DNA of 64,000 nucleotides from Trichlorobacter ammonificans (GCF_933509905.1 NZ_OW150024.1:186001-250000), one strand, 5' to 3'; counted from the first letter of the stretch, positions 7,581 through 16,639 are shown. Translations and numbers: made by a program. The notes: generated from the sequence alone by a model not told the origin.

Positions 7581-8258
7581 ATGCATATCATGGAAGGATT
7601 TTTGCCGGTCAAGCATGCGGTGGGGTGGAGCGTCGCTTCTGCCCCCTTCGTGGCCTACGGACTGTACAGCATCAACAAGCGGATCAGAGAGAACCCGGAG
7701 CAGCGGATGCTGCTGGGGGTGGCCACCGCCTTTACCTTTGTGCTGTCGGCCCTGAAGCTGCCGTCGGTCACCGGCAGCTGCTCCCACCCCACCGGCACCG
7801 GCCTGGGGGCGGTGTTGTTCGGGCCGGCAGCCATGGCGCCCATCGGCGGCGTGGTGCTGCTGTTTCAGGCGCTGCTGCTGGCCCATGGCGGCCTGACCAC
7901 CCTGGGGGCCAACATCTTCTCCATGGGTATTGTGGGGCCCTTTGCCGCCTTTGCCATCTACCGCCTGGCCAGGGCGGCCCGCCTCCCCTTCGGCGTGGGC
8001 ATCTTTCTGGCAGCGGCCCTGGGGGACCTCCTGACCTACGTCACCACCTCGGCGCAACTGGCCCTGGCCTTCCCCGATCCGGCAGGGGGCTTTGCCGCCT
8101 CATTCGCCAAATTTTCCGGCATCTTCGCCGTGACCCAGCTCCCGCTTGCCGTCAGCGAGGGACTAGTGACCGTGGTGGTCTTCAATGCCCTGGTCCGCTT
8201 TAATTCACGGGAGTTGCAGGACTTGAAGGTCGTTTCCCGCCAGGAGGTGCAGGCATGA
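7581..8258 (+). CDS. cbiM: Cobalt ECF transporter substrate-binding membrane protein CbiM
   Basis: A 225-residue integral membrane protein with the N-terminus MHIMEGFLP. The free amino end and His2 of this motif are known metal ligands in the CbiM/NikM family. About six hydrophobic segments follow, with the family pattern [17 protein letters not shown] near residues 69-85 and [17 protein letters not shown]. CbiM captures Co2+ and determines specificity. It has an AAGGAGA ribosome-binding site and overlaps cbiN by four bases. Nickel specificity cannot be excluded from sequence alone, but the cobalamin riboswitch upstream argues for cobalt. Confidence 0.95.
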   Translation: MHIMEGFLPVKHAVGWSVASAPFVAYGLYSINKRIRENPEQRMLLGVATAFTFVLSALKLPSVTGSCSHPTGTGLGAVLFGPAAMAPIGGVVLLFQALLLAHGGLTTLGANIFSMGIVGPFAAFAIYRLARAARLPFGVGIFLAAALGDLLTYVTTSAQLALAFPDPAGGFAASFAKFSGIFAVTQLPLAVSEGLVTVVVFNALVRFNSRELQDLKVVSRQEVQA

Positions 8259-8584
8259 AACGGTTGCAGAATCTCATATTGCTGACCCTGGTGGCTATCC
8301 TGGTCGTTATCCCGCTGGTGATGATCAAAAAGCCCGAACCGGGACCGGACGGCAAGGAAGTGAAAATCTTTGCCGGAGCCGATGACCAGGCAAGAGACGC
8401 CATCGGCACCATAAACCCGGCGTACCAGCCCTGGATGGAATCACTCATGGAGCCCCCCAGCGGCGAAGTAGCCTCCCTGCTGTTCGCGTTCCAGGCGGCC
8501 CTGGGGGCGGGCTTTATCGGCTACTGGTACGGCAGTTCCTCAACCCGCGCCAAGCTGCGGCGGGAGCAGGAAAAGCAGGCATGA
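8255..8584 (+). CDS. cbiN: Cobalt transport protein CbiN
   Basis: A 109-residue protein with two transmembrane helices (about 7-24 and 75-95) and an intervening extracytoplasmic loop containing [12 protein letters not shown], the family hallmark. CbiN assists metal loading of CbiM. It overlaps cbiM (ATGA, 8255-8258) and cbiQ (8581-8584), so all four subunits are translationally coupled. The C-terminus is basic ([13 protein letters not shown]), consistent with a cytoplasmic tail. Confidence 0.94.
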   Translation: MKRLQNLILLTLVAILVVIPLVMIKKPEPGPDGKEVKIFAGADDQARDAIGTINPAYQPWMESLMEPPSGEVASLLFAFQAALGAGFIGYWYGSSSTRAKLRREQEKQA

Positions 8585-9327
8585 TGCTGCTGGAACAGTA
8601 TGCCGCCGCCAACCGCTGGCGGCGGGTGACGCCGGCGGCCAAGGGGCTGTTCACCCTGTGCGGGTTCGTGGCCGTATTCAGCGCGTCCCGTCCCGCCGTG
8701 GCCGCCGGTCTGGCCCTGGTGCTGGCGGCGGTTACCCTGCTGGGGGCCGGCGTTCCGCTGACGGGCTACCTGCGGGTGGCGGCCCCGGCCCTGTTCTTGC
8801 TCGTCGCCAGCGCCCTGCCCCTGCTTTTCTCCCTGTCCCTGTCCGGTCCGGAGGGGCTGTCCCTGCGCCCGGTGCCGACGGAGGCGGGCCGGGTGGCCCT
8901 GGTCTGTACCCGTTCCCTGGGAGGGCTGGCAGCCTTGCTCTTCCTGGGGTTCACCACGCCGATGAACGACACCATCGCCCTGCTGCGTCGTCTGAAGGCC
9001 CCGGAGGTGCTGCTGGACCTGATGACCCTCTGCTACCGCATGCTGTTCGTACTGTCAGAAGCGCTACATGACATCCGTACGGCCCAAACGGCCCGCCTCG
9101 GCTACGCTACGAACCGACTGGCCCTGCGCTCCCTCGGCAGCCTGGCAGCCAACCTCACGGTGCAGGTCTGGCAGCGTTCCCATGCCCTGCACCAGGCGGC
9201 CCAGGCCCGTGCCAACGATGGTCCCCTGTGCTTTCTGGAGCCGGACTACTCCTCCAAGACCGCCGGGCTGGCTGTTGCGGTCCTGGCGGGGGGCTCTCTG
9301 ATTCTGGTGTCGGTGGTCGCTGCGTGA
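8581..9327 (+). CDS. cbiQ: Cobalt ECF transporter transmembrane (T) component CbiQ
   Basis: A 248-residue membrane protein with several hydrophobic segments (about 25-60, 66-85, 100-130 and 228-248). It carries the coupling-helix region typical of energy-coupling factor T components, including the conserved Ala-Arg-Gly-like motif area around residues 155-200 (AQTARLGYAT). CbiQ transmits ATP hydrolysis by CbiO to CbiM. It overlaps cbiN by four bases, and its stop overlaps the GTG of cbiO (GTGA, 9324-9327). Confidence 0.92.
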   Translation: MMLLEQYAAANRWRRVTPAAKGLFTLCGFVAVFSASRPAVAAGLALVLAAVTLLGAGVPLTGYLRVAAPALFLLVASALPLLFSLSLSGPEGLSLRPVPTEAGRVALVCTRSLGGLAALLFLGFTTPMNDTIALLRRLKAPEVLLDLMTLCYRMLFVLSEALHDIRTAQTARLGYATNRLALRSLGSLAANLTVQVWQRSHALHQAAQARANDGPLCFLEPDYSSKTAGLAVAVLAGGSLILVSVVAA

Positions 9328-10172
9328 GGTGCGGCAGGGACGAAATCCTGGAACTGCGGCAGGTGGGTTTTCGCTACCCGGACGGCAGCGTAGGGCTGGA
9401 CGACTGTTCCCTGGTCATCCGGCGGGGCAGCCGCACCGTGCTGCTGGGGCCCAACGGTGCCGGCAAGACCACCCTGTTCCTGCACTGTAACGGTATTCTG
9501 CGACCGGAGAGCGGCCGGGTGCTGTTTGAAGGCCGTCCCCTGGACTATGGTCGGCAGGGATTGCGGGAGTTGCGCTCCCGGGTGGGGCTGGTGTTCCAGA
9601 ATCCGGACAGCCAGCTTTTTTCCGCCAGCGTGCGGGAGGATGTCTCCTTCGGCCCCATGAACCTGGGGTTGGGGCGGCATGAAGTGCGGGAGCGGCTGGA
9701 ACGGGCCCTGGAGGCGGTGGGGATGGCCGACTGCGCCGACAAGCCGGTGCACTCCTTAAGCCACGGCCAGAAGAAGCGGGTCTCCATCGCCGGAGTACTG
9801 GCGATGCAGCCGCAGGTGCTGATCCTCGACGAGCCCACTGCCGGACTTGACTTCAGGATGCAACAGGAACTCCTTGGGGTGCTGCAGCAGTTGCATGGGC
9901 AGGGGATCACCATTGTCATGGCAACCCACGATCTGGACTTGGCCTACGCCTGGGCCGACGACGTCTGTCTGATGGTCGGCGGCCGGCCGGCAGCGCGGTT
10001 TGCGGCCGACCAGTTCCCGCAACAGGCCGGACTGCTGGAGCGGCACGGCTTGGGCGTCCCCCGGGCGGCCCTGCTCCATCCCCTGCTGGTGGCCCGGGGG
10101 GCTTTATCGGCCAACGGGGCCCCACCCCGCTCCTGCGCCGAGCTGGCACGGCTGTTGGCGGCTACAGACTGA
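9324..10172 (+). CDS. cbiO: Cobalt ECF transporter ATPase CbiO
   Basis: A 282-residue ABC ATPase: Walker A GPNGAGKTTLFLH, Q-loop VFQNPDSQLFS (typical of ECF ATPases), signature LSHGQKKRVSIAGVLA, Walker B VLILDEPTAGLD, and H-loop ATHDLDLA. The start is taken as GTG 9324, because it overlaps the cbiQ stop in the same coupled manner as the rest of the operon; the longer open frame inside cbiQ is a shadow. Its 3' end overlaps the convergent MATE gene by 11 bases, so no terminator separates them. Confidence 0.94.
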   Translation: MRCGRDEILELRQVGFRYPDGSVGLDDCSLVIRRGSRTVLLGPNGAGKTTLFLHCNGILRPESGRVLFEGRPLDYGRQGLRELRSRVGLVFQNPDSQLFSASVREDVSFGPMNLGLGRHEVRERLERALEAVGMADCADKPVHSLSHGQKKRVSIAGVLAMQPQVLILDEPTAGLDFRMQQELLGVLQQLHGQGITIVMATHDLDLAYAWADDVCLMVGGRPAARFAADQFPQQAGLLERHGLGVPRAALLHPLLVARGALSANGAPPRSCAELARLLAATD

Positions 10173-11517
10173 CGCCGTGCAGGTCGCGGCGGTGGTAGCG
10201 CCAGCCGAAGGCCAGGGCACGCACGTACCAGTCCACCAGAAAGACCCCCCAGACCCAGTACAGCGACAGCTGCAGCCAGGATGAGACGATCCAGGCCAAC
10301 AGAACCCGTACCCCCCACATGGTCAGCATCGTCACCAGAAAGACGTAGAAGGTATCCCCGGCCCCCCGCAGGGAGCCGGCATAGACGAAGGAAAGCGCCA
10401 GCGGCACTTGGGCGAAGGCCACCAGTCGCAGGAACACGGAGCCCTGGCGGATGACTTCGGGATCGGCGGTGAAGAGGCTCACCAGGTGGTGCGGAATGGC
10501 CAGGAAGAGCAGGGCCATGCTGCCCATCACCACCAGGGCCAGCTTCATCGCCTCGCCGTGACCGGCCCGGGCGCGGCGGTATTTTTTCGCCCCCAGCGAC
10601 TGTCCCATCAGGGTTGCCGCCGCAATCCCCATGCCGGCCCCCGGCATGAAGGAGAGGGATTCGATGGAAAGCCCGATCTGGTGGGCAGCGTAGGCGGTGG
10701 TGCCATAGGCGATGATGAAGCCGGAGTAGAACAGTTGGCCGCTCTGCTGGGCCACCCGCTCCAGGGCCACCGGCCAGCCCACCCGCCAGATCCTGCCGAA
10801 CAGTGCTGCCTGCGGACGCAGCAACCCCAGGTAGCGGTGCCGGAATGCCTGGATGAGCAGATAGCAGCAGCCGATAGCTTCCGACAGGTTGATGGCGATG
10901 GCTGCCCCCTTGACCCCCAGGGGGGGCAGGCCTAGTTTGCCGTAGATCAGCGGCCAGGCGATCAGGATGTGCAGGATGTTCACCAGCAGGATCCCCTGCA
11001 TCGGGATGCGGGTCTGGCCGTTGCCGTGCATGATGGCGGAGAGGATGTTGACGCCGGTGGTCCAGAGCAGCCACTGGAACACCAGCCGGATATAGTCCCG
11101 TGCCTGCGCCTGCACTTCCGACGTCGCTCCCAGCAGGCGGGCCGCCTCGCCTCCCCAGAGGGTCCCGGCCACGCTACAGATGACGGTGAGTCCCAGGCAG
11201 GCCAGGAACGCGGTGACGGCGGCGCGGCGGGCTTCGTCATGGCGTCCGGCGCCGGTCAGGTGGGCAATCACCACCGTGGCGCCGGTGGAAAGCCCCCAGA
11301 AAATGGTCATGGTGCAGAACATCAGCAGTTGCCCCAGCCCGGTGGCGGCAATAGCCGATGCCCCCAGTCCGCCGGTCATGAAAATGTCGGCGATTCCCAC
11401 CAGCCGCTGGAACAGTGATGAGAGCAGCACCGGCAGGGAGAGTTTGAACACGGAGGAGCGGATGGAGACCGGCTTGCTGCGGACAGCGGGGCCTATGGGG
11501 AGAAGGCGGCGAAGCAT
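10162..11517 (-). CDS. MATE-family multidrug/solute antiporter
   Basis: A 451-residue membrane protein with about twelve hydrophobic helices in two repeated halves. Family patterns are visible: LSLPVLLSSLFQRLVGIADIFMTGGLGASAIAATG near residues 30-65 (FMTGGLG) and VALERVAQQSGQLFYSGFI in the second half. MATE proteins export cationic compounds against Na+ or H+. The start at 11517 is the first Met before the family-like region, though no good ribosome-binding site is seen. Substrate unknown. Convergent with cbiO, sharing 11 bases. Confidence 0.88.
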   Translation of the reverse strand: MLRRLLPIGPAVRSKPVSIRSSVFKLSLPVLLSSLFQRLVGIADIFMTGGLGASAIAATGLGQLLMFCTMTIFWGLSTGATVVIAHLTGAGRHDEARRAAVTAFLACLGLTVICSVAGTLWGGEAARLLGATSEVQAQARDYIRLVFQWLLWTTGVNILSAIMHGNGQTRIPMQGILLVNILHILIAWPLIYGKLGLPPLGVKGAAIAINLSEAIGCCYLLIQAFRHRYLGLLRPQAALFGRIWRVGWPVALERVAQQSGQLFYSGFIIAYGTTAYAAHQIGLSIESLSFMPGAGMGIAAATLMGQSLGAKKYRRARAGHGEAMKLALVVMGSMALLFLAIPHHLVSLFTADPEVIRQGSVFLRLVAFAQVPLALSFVYAGSLRGAGDTFYVFLVTMLTMWGVRVLLAWIVSSWLQLSLYWVWGVFLVDWYVRALAFGWRYHRRDLHGVSL

Positions 11518-11811
11518 GACCGGACTGTAGCCCCGCTGTCGGGAGGCGTCAACAAAAAGGGTGTCGGCTGTTCCGCAGGTGCCCGCCTCGTCCGCTGGCC
11601 GGCGTAGGTGCTTGCGTATAGGGGTAAAGCAGTGTATTACAGAGCACGCTGCATGACCATGGCGGTCTCCGTTGTCCGCCGTAGATTGTGGTGGCGTAAT
11701 CATCGTATTTTGGTGTACAATAATGCCCTGCCGTGGGCGGGGCCTCCCTTTGACCGGTGGTTTGTCTGCAGGCTATGGAGATGCACACTATTCGTACCAG
11801 GAGGATGCAAT

Positions 11812-12147
11812 ATGCAACTAGAAGACGTACCGAGCGATATGGAAGTTATCAGTCCCCTTGTGGAGAAGACCCTCTCGAACGGCATGCTCATCGAGGTGTT
11901 TCTCGTCAAGCGTCCCCGCCAGTACGAAGCGGCCCTTTTTATCGGCGGGATTCACAAGCCCGGCCCGCCCCTGCCCCGGCCCTTTGACACGCCGACGCCG
12001 CAGTTGTACGCCTGGATGGGGGTCCGGCCCAAGGTCGGTTTCTCCCAGGAGGAGTACGATGAGATCATCGGCGCGGTGAACGTGCAGAACAAGCTCCACC
12101 ACTGCCACTTCATGGACAAATGGGGCCTCAATATCGACGAAGACTGA
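11812..12147 (+). CDS. Conserved-looking small protein of unknown function
   Basis: A 111-residue soluble protein preceded by a perfect AGGAGG (11799-11804). It is acidic at both ends and has a Pro-rich centre (KPGPPLPRPF) and a His-containing C-terminus (NKLHHCHFMDKWGL). No family is recognised. The roughly 290 bases upstream (11518-11811) hold no gene; an AT-rich TACAATAAT at 11716 may be a -10 element but lacks a good -35. Clean codon use, the strong ribosome-binding site and the lack of competing frames support it as real. Confidence 0.7.
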   Translation: MQLEDVPSDMEVISPLVEKTLSNGMLIEVFLVKRPRQYEAALFIGGIHKPGPPLPRPFDTPTPQLYAWMGVRPKVGFSQEEYDEIIGAVNVQNKLHHCHFMDKWGLNIDED

Positions 12148-13532
12148 TCACCCCGTTGTTTCCACCAGTCCCCCTCTTCGACGGGCGGGCAACGACTGAA
12201 CGGTGCCCGCCCCGAATTATCTCCGTCATCGACGGTTCTGCCGATCGTCCTTCAGCGCGATGCGGCAGTCGACTGCGGTCGGCAGCTGACCATTTCCCGT
12301 GCGCTCTTCACCTGCTTCCGGTTATTGCGCTTTGTCTGCTCCTCGCTGCCGGTGACGTCCTTGCCGAGGTCATCCCCGGCACCGATCTGTTGGCACGCAG
12401 CGGCTTCGGCCTGCTGCAGGGCAAGGCGGTGGGACTGATCACCAACCAGACCGGTCGCAGTCGCGACGGCACCAGCACCATCGATTTGCTGGCCACTGCC
12501 CCCGGCCTCCGGCTGGTTGCCCTCTTTTCCCCGGAACACGGCATCCGCGGCGATGCCGATGTGAAGCTTGCCTCTACCACCGACCAGCGTACCGGCCTCC
12601 CGATCCATTCCCTGTATGGAGCAAGCTGTCGCCCCACCCCGGCCATGCTGGCCGGCATCGATCTGCTGGTCTTCGACATCCAGGATATCGGCGCCCGCTT
12701 CTACACCTACATCGGCACCCTGCACCACGCCCTGCGGGCCGCAAAAGAGCGGAACATCCCCCTGGTGGTGCCGGACCGTCCCAACCCGCTGGGGGGCGTC
12801 GTGGTGAAGGGGGCCGTGCCCGATGCCGCCGCCGTTGCCCGCCGCATTGCCGCCGACCGCACCGGCTGCCGCTCGCTCGCCGTTACCCACCCCATTCCCA
12901 CCCGTCACGGCATGACGGTTGCCGAGCTGGCCCGGATGATCAATGCCGAGGCCGGCATTAACGCCGACCTGCGTATCGTGCCGATGGCGGGCTGGCAGCG
13001 GAGCATGACGTGGCAGGATACCGGCCTCGCCTGGATCAATCCATCCCCCAACATGAAGGACCCGGTGGCTGCCCTGCTCTACCCCGCCTTCGGTCCCCTG
13101 GAGGCCACCACCCTGGCGGTGGGGCGGGGGACGGACCGGCCTTTCCACCAGTACGGCGCCCCCTGGCTCGATCCGGCGGCGGTGCTGCGCAACCTGCCGG
13201 TGCTGCCGGGAATACGCTTCAGCGCCACCAGCTTCACCCCCACGGCCCCGGGGCACCCTCACCGGAACAAACGCTGCAATGGGATCGGCGTGGCGATTAG
13301 CGAGCCGGAGGCTGCGAATCTATCGGTGGCAGCGTTGTATCTGGTGCAGGCGATCTACCGGGCCCATCCCGACCAGTTCAAGGTTGCCGAGGGTTTTCAC
13401 GGCATGGTGGGGGATCGGGAGGTCTGGCGGTTGCTGACGGCTGAGGGTATGCCGCCGGAACAGGTGGCGGCCCGTTGGGGGGAGGGGATCGAGGAGTTCA
13501 GGAAACGGCGGGAGCGGTTTTTACTGTATTAG
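12120..13532 (+). CDS. NamZ-like exo-beta-N-acetylmuramidase (DUF1343 family)
   Basis: Up to 470 residues. The enzyme body begins after a hydrophobic signal-like segment (about residues 62-82) ending VLAEV. Family-type stretches include VGLITNQTG, FSPEHGIRG, VFDIQDIGARFYTYIGT, VVPDRPNPLGG, WINPSPNM and GRGTDRPF. Characterised members release MurNAc from peptidoglycan fragments outside the cytoplasm. The true start is unclear: ATG 12120 lies inside the previous gene and TTG 12156 is an alternative, and neither has a ribosome-binding site. The residues before the signal segment look non-coding, so the N-terminus may begin at an unusual codon or have suffered a small change. Confidence 0.82.
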   Translation: MGPQYRRRLITPLFPPVPLFDGRATTERCPPRIISVIDGSADRPSARCGSRLRSAADHFPCALHLLPVIALCLLLAAGDVLAEVIPGTDLLARSGFGLLQGKAVGLITNQTGRSRDGTSTIDLLATAPGLRLVALFSPEHGIRGDADVKLASTTDQRTGLPIHSLYGASCRPTPAMLAGIDLLVFDIQDIGARFYTYIGTLHHALRAAKERNIPLVVPDRPNPLGGVVVKGAVPDAAAVARRIAADRTGCRSLAVTHPIPTRHGMTVAELARMINAEAGINADLRIVPMAGWQRSMTWQDTGLAWINPSPNMKDPVAALLYPAFGPLEATTLAVGRGTDRPFHQYGAPWLDPAAVLRNLPVLPGIRFSATSFTPTAPGHPHRNKRCNGIGVAISEPEAANLSVAALYLVQAIYRAHPDQFKVAEGFHGMVGDREVWRLLTAEGMPPEQVAARWGEGIEEFRKRRERFLLY

Positions 13533-13536
13533 CGGG

Positions 13537-13652
13537 TTGTGGAAAAACAGCCATCTCGCCGCCGTCCTCGAAACCTACCTTGTGCGGCATAGCGCTGCTA
13601 CGCCTCCGCGGGGCTTTCTCCGGGTGCGACGATCTGACTGTTTTTGAACAGC
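13537..13652. repeat. Intergenic repeat with inverted ends (copy 1)
   Basis: A segment bounded by GGAAAAACAG (13541-13550) and CTGTTTTTGAACAG (13638-13651) in inverted orientation, with an internal palindromic part rich in CGCCGCC, GGCATAGCGCTGCTACGCC and similar. It lies between two convergent genes. Related layouts are seen at about 55.0 kb and 61.9 kb. It resembles the non-coding palindromic repeats scattered between genes in this bacterial group. Confidence 0.45.
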
Positions 13653-13685
13653 CTGGGTATTTCAACAACCTGTTGGGGTCGCGAC

Positions 13686-14780
13686 TTAAAAGTCAATCGT
13701 CCAGCGTTCCCCGTTCTTGCGGATAGCAAGGTTGGCGGGCGGCAGCCGGCGCAGCCGATCCAGCAACTCCTCAGCCAATGTTCCCTCCAGCACGGTCGGT
13801 TGAAACCCGACATCAGCATGCCGGATGTTCACCGGCACCAGCTCGGCGCTCCGCTGATCACCGTTAAAACGTAGCCGCACCAGCAGCGTGCGGTCGGCGA
13901 TTTTGCTCTTGTGGGCAAAGGCGAAGTTTCCCAGGCTGTAGAAGATGATCCCCCGCTTGTACCGCTCCACCCCCTGCAGGATATGGGGGTGGTGGCCGAT
14001 CACGGCATCGGCGCCGGCATCGATCATCATCCGGGCCAGCCGGGGCTGGTATGGGCGCAATCGGCTGCTCCCTTCCTCCCCCCAGTGCACGGTAACGATG
14101 ACGATATCGGCCAGCCTGCGGGCGGCGCCGATATGCGCTTTTGTCGCCCTCTCCAGCAGCGGTGCGGTACCGAGACGATTTCTGCCGGCCCAGAACTCCT
14201 GGGGCAGGGTCAGGGAGTAGCCCAGGATTGCCACCCTGGTGCCCCGTATCTCCGTGATCAGCGGCATGCATGCCGTTGCCAGGTCGCCGCCGGCCCCGAC
14301 ATGGTCGATACCGGCCCGCTGCAGGGCTGCCAGGGTATCGGCCAAGCCGGCGACGCCGTAATCCATGATATGGTTATTGGCCAGGGTAACCACGTTGATG
14401 CCGGCTTTCTTCAGGGCGAACGCCGCCTCCGGCCGGGCGCGGAAGCGGAACTTCTTTCCGGTGAACTCGTTTCCCCGTCGGGTAAGCGGCATCTCCAGGT
14501 TGGCCAGCGTAAGATCCCCTGCCCGCAACTCCCCGGTGATCTTCTCGAACGGGTGGAAATAGCCGTCAGCAGCCACGGCCCGCTCCCAGCGCCCTCCCAG
14601 CATGATATCTCCCACTGCCTGGATGATCACCTCGGCCCGGACGGCTTGGGGCAACACCGGAAAAAGCAGCACTACCCACAGGAACAGGACAGCCCGGCCA
14701 CTGTACCGTGGGACAGGGCAGTGCCGTTGGGACGCTGCTCCTTCGGCAGGTATGTTGTTCCGATTATGCAGCCTGGTCAT
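13686..14780 (-). CDS. CapA-family (poly-gamma-glutamate synthesis type) metallophosphatase-like protein
   Basis: A 364-residue protein with an N-terminal hydrophobic signal (about residues 28-47, ending VRAEV). The CapA-fold follows, with motifs AVGDIMLGGR, LANLEMPLTRRG, LANNHIMDYG and VVTVHWGEEG, and late GHHPHILQGVE. These are the metal-site-like motifs of the calcineurin-like PGA_cap family. CapA members act at the cell surface in capsule or polyglutamate metabolism; the exact substrate here is unknown, and no capBC genes are adjacent. The start at 14780 has GAGGT at a good distance. A promoter and attenuator-like terminator lie upstream on the same strand. Confidence 0.85.
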   Translation of the reverse strand: MTRLHNRNNIPAEGAASQRHCPVPRYSGRAVLFLWVVLLFPVLPQAVRAEVIIQAVGDIMLGGRWERAVAADGYFHPFEKITGELRAGDLTLANLEMPLTRRGNEFTGKKFRFRARPEAAFALKKAGINVVTLANNHIMDYGVAGLADTLAALQRAGIDHVGAGGDLATACMPLITEIRGTRVAILGYSLTLPQEFWAGRNRLGTAPLLERATKAHIGAARRLADIVIVTVHWGEEGSSRLRPYQPRLARMMIDAGADAVIGHHPHILQGVERYKRGIIFYSLGNFAFAHKSKIADRTLLVRLRFNGDQRSAELVPVNIRHADVGFQPTVLEGTLAEELLDRLRRLPPANLAIRKNGERWTIDF

Positions 14781-14830
14781 TGCTGGACCTCGGTGGTTCG
14801 GCGGATAAAGGGAGACACGGGGAGAGCCAT

Positions 14831-14865
14831 AAAAAACTCCCGTCCTCGGTGACAAGGGCGGGAGT
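14831..14865 (-). terminator. Intrinsic terminator / attenuator in front of the CapA-like gene
   Basis: On the minus strand, a 10-bp stem (14865-14856 with 14845-14836; core ACTCCCG/CGGGAGT) closes a 10-nt loop and is followed by six T residues (14836-14831). It lies between the promoter at 14921-14948 and the CapA-like start at 14780. It would therefore produce an RNA of about 80 nt or act as an attenuator. The + strand version lacks a T-run. Confidence 0.75.
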
Positions 14866-14920
14866 CAGTGGGGTATGGGGACGGTCTGTGCGAACTCCGG
14901 CGTGTCGGTGGAGCCGGTAC

Positions 14921-14948
14921 GCTATAGTAAGCATGTGCCGTTTGTCAA
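14921..14948 (-). promoter_or_regulatory. Candidate sigma-70 promoter, minus strand
   Basis: On the minus strand, a perfect TTGACA (14948-14943) is separated by 16 bp from TATAGC (14926-14921). Transcription would begin near 14914 and meet the terminator at 14865-14831 after about 50-80 nt. Confidence 0.5.
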
Positions 14949-14949
14949 G

Positions 14950-15208
14950 GAACGGTTCGGTCACGGGCGGTGGCACCGAATGGTGTAGTCGTAGTCATGT
15001 CGACGGCGCTGTACGCCGCTTGGCCGACCGTAGGGTTTTGGCTGCTCAGGTTTTGCGTGCCGCTGCAGCCGCAGAAGGTCTCCGGCCCGAGTGCCGGACA
15101 GCGCCGCAGTACCTGTCGCGCCCGCCAGCAGTAAATCAATCGTTGACGCTGTGCGGCAAGGGTGGTAGTTACTAACTTTTAACTCGATAACTTTCGGCAG
15201 GTTTTCCC
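14950..15208. other. Gene-free stretch upstream of serS
   Basis: No convincing reading frame or structured RNA was seen. TTGACG at 15145-15150 followed by TAGTTA at 15168-15173 could be a weak promoter for serS. Searches by eye for T-box elements (the conserved GGGTGGNACCGCG type) were negative. Confidence 0.4.
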
Positions 15209-16483
15209 ATGCTTGACATGAAATTCATTCGTGACCACCTGGACGAGGTGGAGCAGCGTCTTGCCACCCGTGGCGGTGAACTGTCCCTGGCCGGCTTCAA
15301 GGCGCTGGACGGGCGCCGTCGGGCACTTCTGACTGAGAGTGAAACGCTGAAAGCCCTGAAAAACAGTGCCTCCGAGGAGATTGCGCGGGTAAAGGACAAA
15401 AGTCAGGTCAAGGACAAGATCGCCGAGATGAAGGAGGTCAGCCAGCGGATCAAGGGGCTGGATGACGACCTGAAGGCCGTTGAGGAAGAGCTTTCCGCAC
15501 TCTTGATGATGGTGCCCAACCTGCCCCACCCCGCAACACCGCTGGGCCGTTCGGAAGAGGATAACGTCGTGGTGCGTACCTGGGGAACGCCGCCGGTGTT
15601 TCCCTTCGAGCCCAAGTCGCACTGGGAGATCGGCGAACAGCTGGGGATTCTCGACTTTGAGCGGGCGGCCAAACTTACCGGTGCCCGTTTTGCCCTTTAC
15701 AAGAGCGCCGGTGCCCGTCTCGAGCGGGCACTGATCAACTTCATGCTGGACCTGCATACCGGTGAACACGGATATACCGAGGTGATCCCACCCTTCATGG
15801 TCAACCGGGCCACCATGACCGGGACCGGTCAGTTGCCCAAGTTCGAGGAGGACCTGTTCAGGATCGTCGATCCCGACTATTTCTTGATTCCCACCGCCGA
15901 AGTGCCGGTGACCAATATCCACCGGGACGAGATTCTGCGGAAAAGTGACCTGCCGATCAGCTACACGGCCCATACCCCCTGTTTCAGGCGTGAAGCGGGC
16001 TCCTATGGCAAGGACACCCGCGGACTGATTCGTCAGCATCAGTTCAACAAAGTCGAGTTGGTCAGGTTTACTCATCCCGACTGTTCTGACGCCGAGCTTG
16101 AAAAGCTGACCGCCCATGCCGAAAAGGTGCTACAACTACTTGAACTTCCCTATCGGGTCGTGGCACTCTGCAGCGGCGACATCGGCTTCTCGGCCTGCAG
16201 AACCTACGACCTGGAGGTCTGGCTGCCAGGGCAGGGGGGATATCGTGAAATTTCCTCCTGTAGCAGTTTCGGCGATTTTCAGGCGCGCCGCGCCGGCATC
16301 CGCTTCCGGGAGGACGACAGGAGCAAGCCGGAGTTCGTGCACACCCTGAACGGTTCCGGGCTTGCCGTGGGGCGCACCGTTGTCGCCATTCTGGAGAACT
16401 TTCAGCAGGCCGACGGTTCGGTGGTGATCCCGCAAGCCCTTCGACCCTACATGGGCGGGCTGGAAAGAATCTGCAGCCCCTGA
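15209..16483 (+). CDS. serS: Seryl-tRNA synthetase
   Basis: A 424-residue class II aminoacyl-tRNA synthetase that charges tRNA-Ser (and tRNA-Sec) with serine. The N-terminal [19 protein letters not shown] begins the family's tRNA-binding coiled-coil arm (about residues 1-105). Class II motif 2 is visible as [20 protein letters not shown] (about 255-275) and motif 3 as [18 protein letters not shown] (about 378-395). The start at 15209 matches the usual SerRS N-terminus; a weak GCAGG precedes it. Its substrate tRNA-Ser lies just 34 bases downstream. Confidence 0.97.
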   Translation: MLDMKFIRDHLDEVEQRLATRGGELSLAGFKALDGRRRALLTESETLKALKNSASEEIARVKDKSQVKDKIAEMKEVSQRIKGLDDDLKAVEEELSALLMMVPNLPHPATPLGRSEEDNVVVRTWGTPPVFPFEPKSHWEIGEQLGILDFERAAKLTGARFALYKSAGARLERALINFMLDLHTGEHGYTEVIPPFMVNRATMTGTGQLPKFEEDLFRIVDPDYFLIPTAEVPVTNIHRDEILRKSDLPISYTAHTPCFRREAGSYGKDTRGLIRQHQFNKVELVRFTHPDCSDAELEKLTAHAEKVLQLLELPYRVVALCSGDIGFSACRTYDLEVWLPGQGGYREISSCSSFGDFQARRAGIRFREDDRSKPEFVHTLNGSGLAVGRTVVAILENFQQADGSVVIPQALRPYMGGLERICSP

Positions 16484-16517
16484 CATAGCGGAGCAGCAAG
16501 ACCTGCTCCGATGATGC

Positions 16518-16605
16518 GGAGAGATGGCCGAGCGGTTTAAGGCACCGGTCTTGAAAACCGGCGAGGTGCAAGCCTCCGTGAGTTCGAATCTCACTCTCTC
16601 CGCCA
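16518..16605 (+). tRNA. tRNA-Ser (anticodon TGA)
   Basis: An 88-nt class II tRNA. The acceptor stem is GGAGAGA/TCTCTCC, the anticodon stem is CCGGT/ACCGG, the loop CTTGAAA places TGA at 16552-16554, the variable arm is long, the T-loop is GTTCGAATC, and CCA is encoded (16603-16605). It reads UCA and related serine codons. Its 3' end faces an integrase gene, so it is the probable attachment site of the neighbouring element. Confidence 0.96.
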
Positions 16606-16639
16606 TATAATAGTCCGGCATAGTCCGGTGTAGTATACA

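Noticed and set aside
9228-9323. Longer cbiO start within cbiQ
   Set aside because: The residues there are out-of-frame cbiQ sequence; the overlapping GTG at 9324 fits the coupled pattern of the operon.
14950-15208. Possible T-box riboswitch in front of serS
   Set aside because: No T-box consensus or specifier hairpin was found; T-boxes are unusual for serS in this group.
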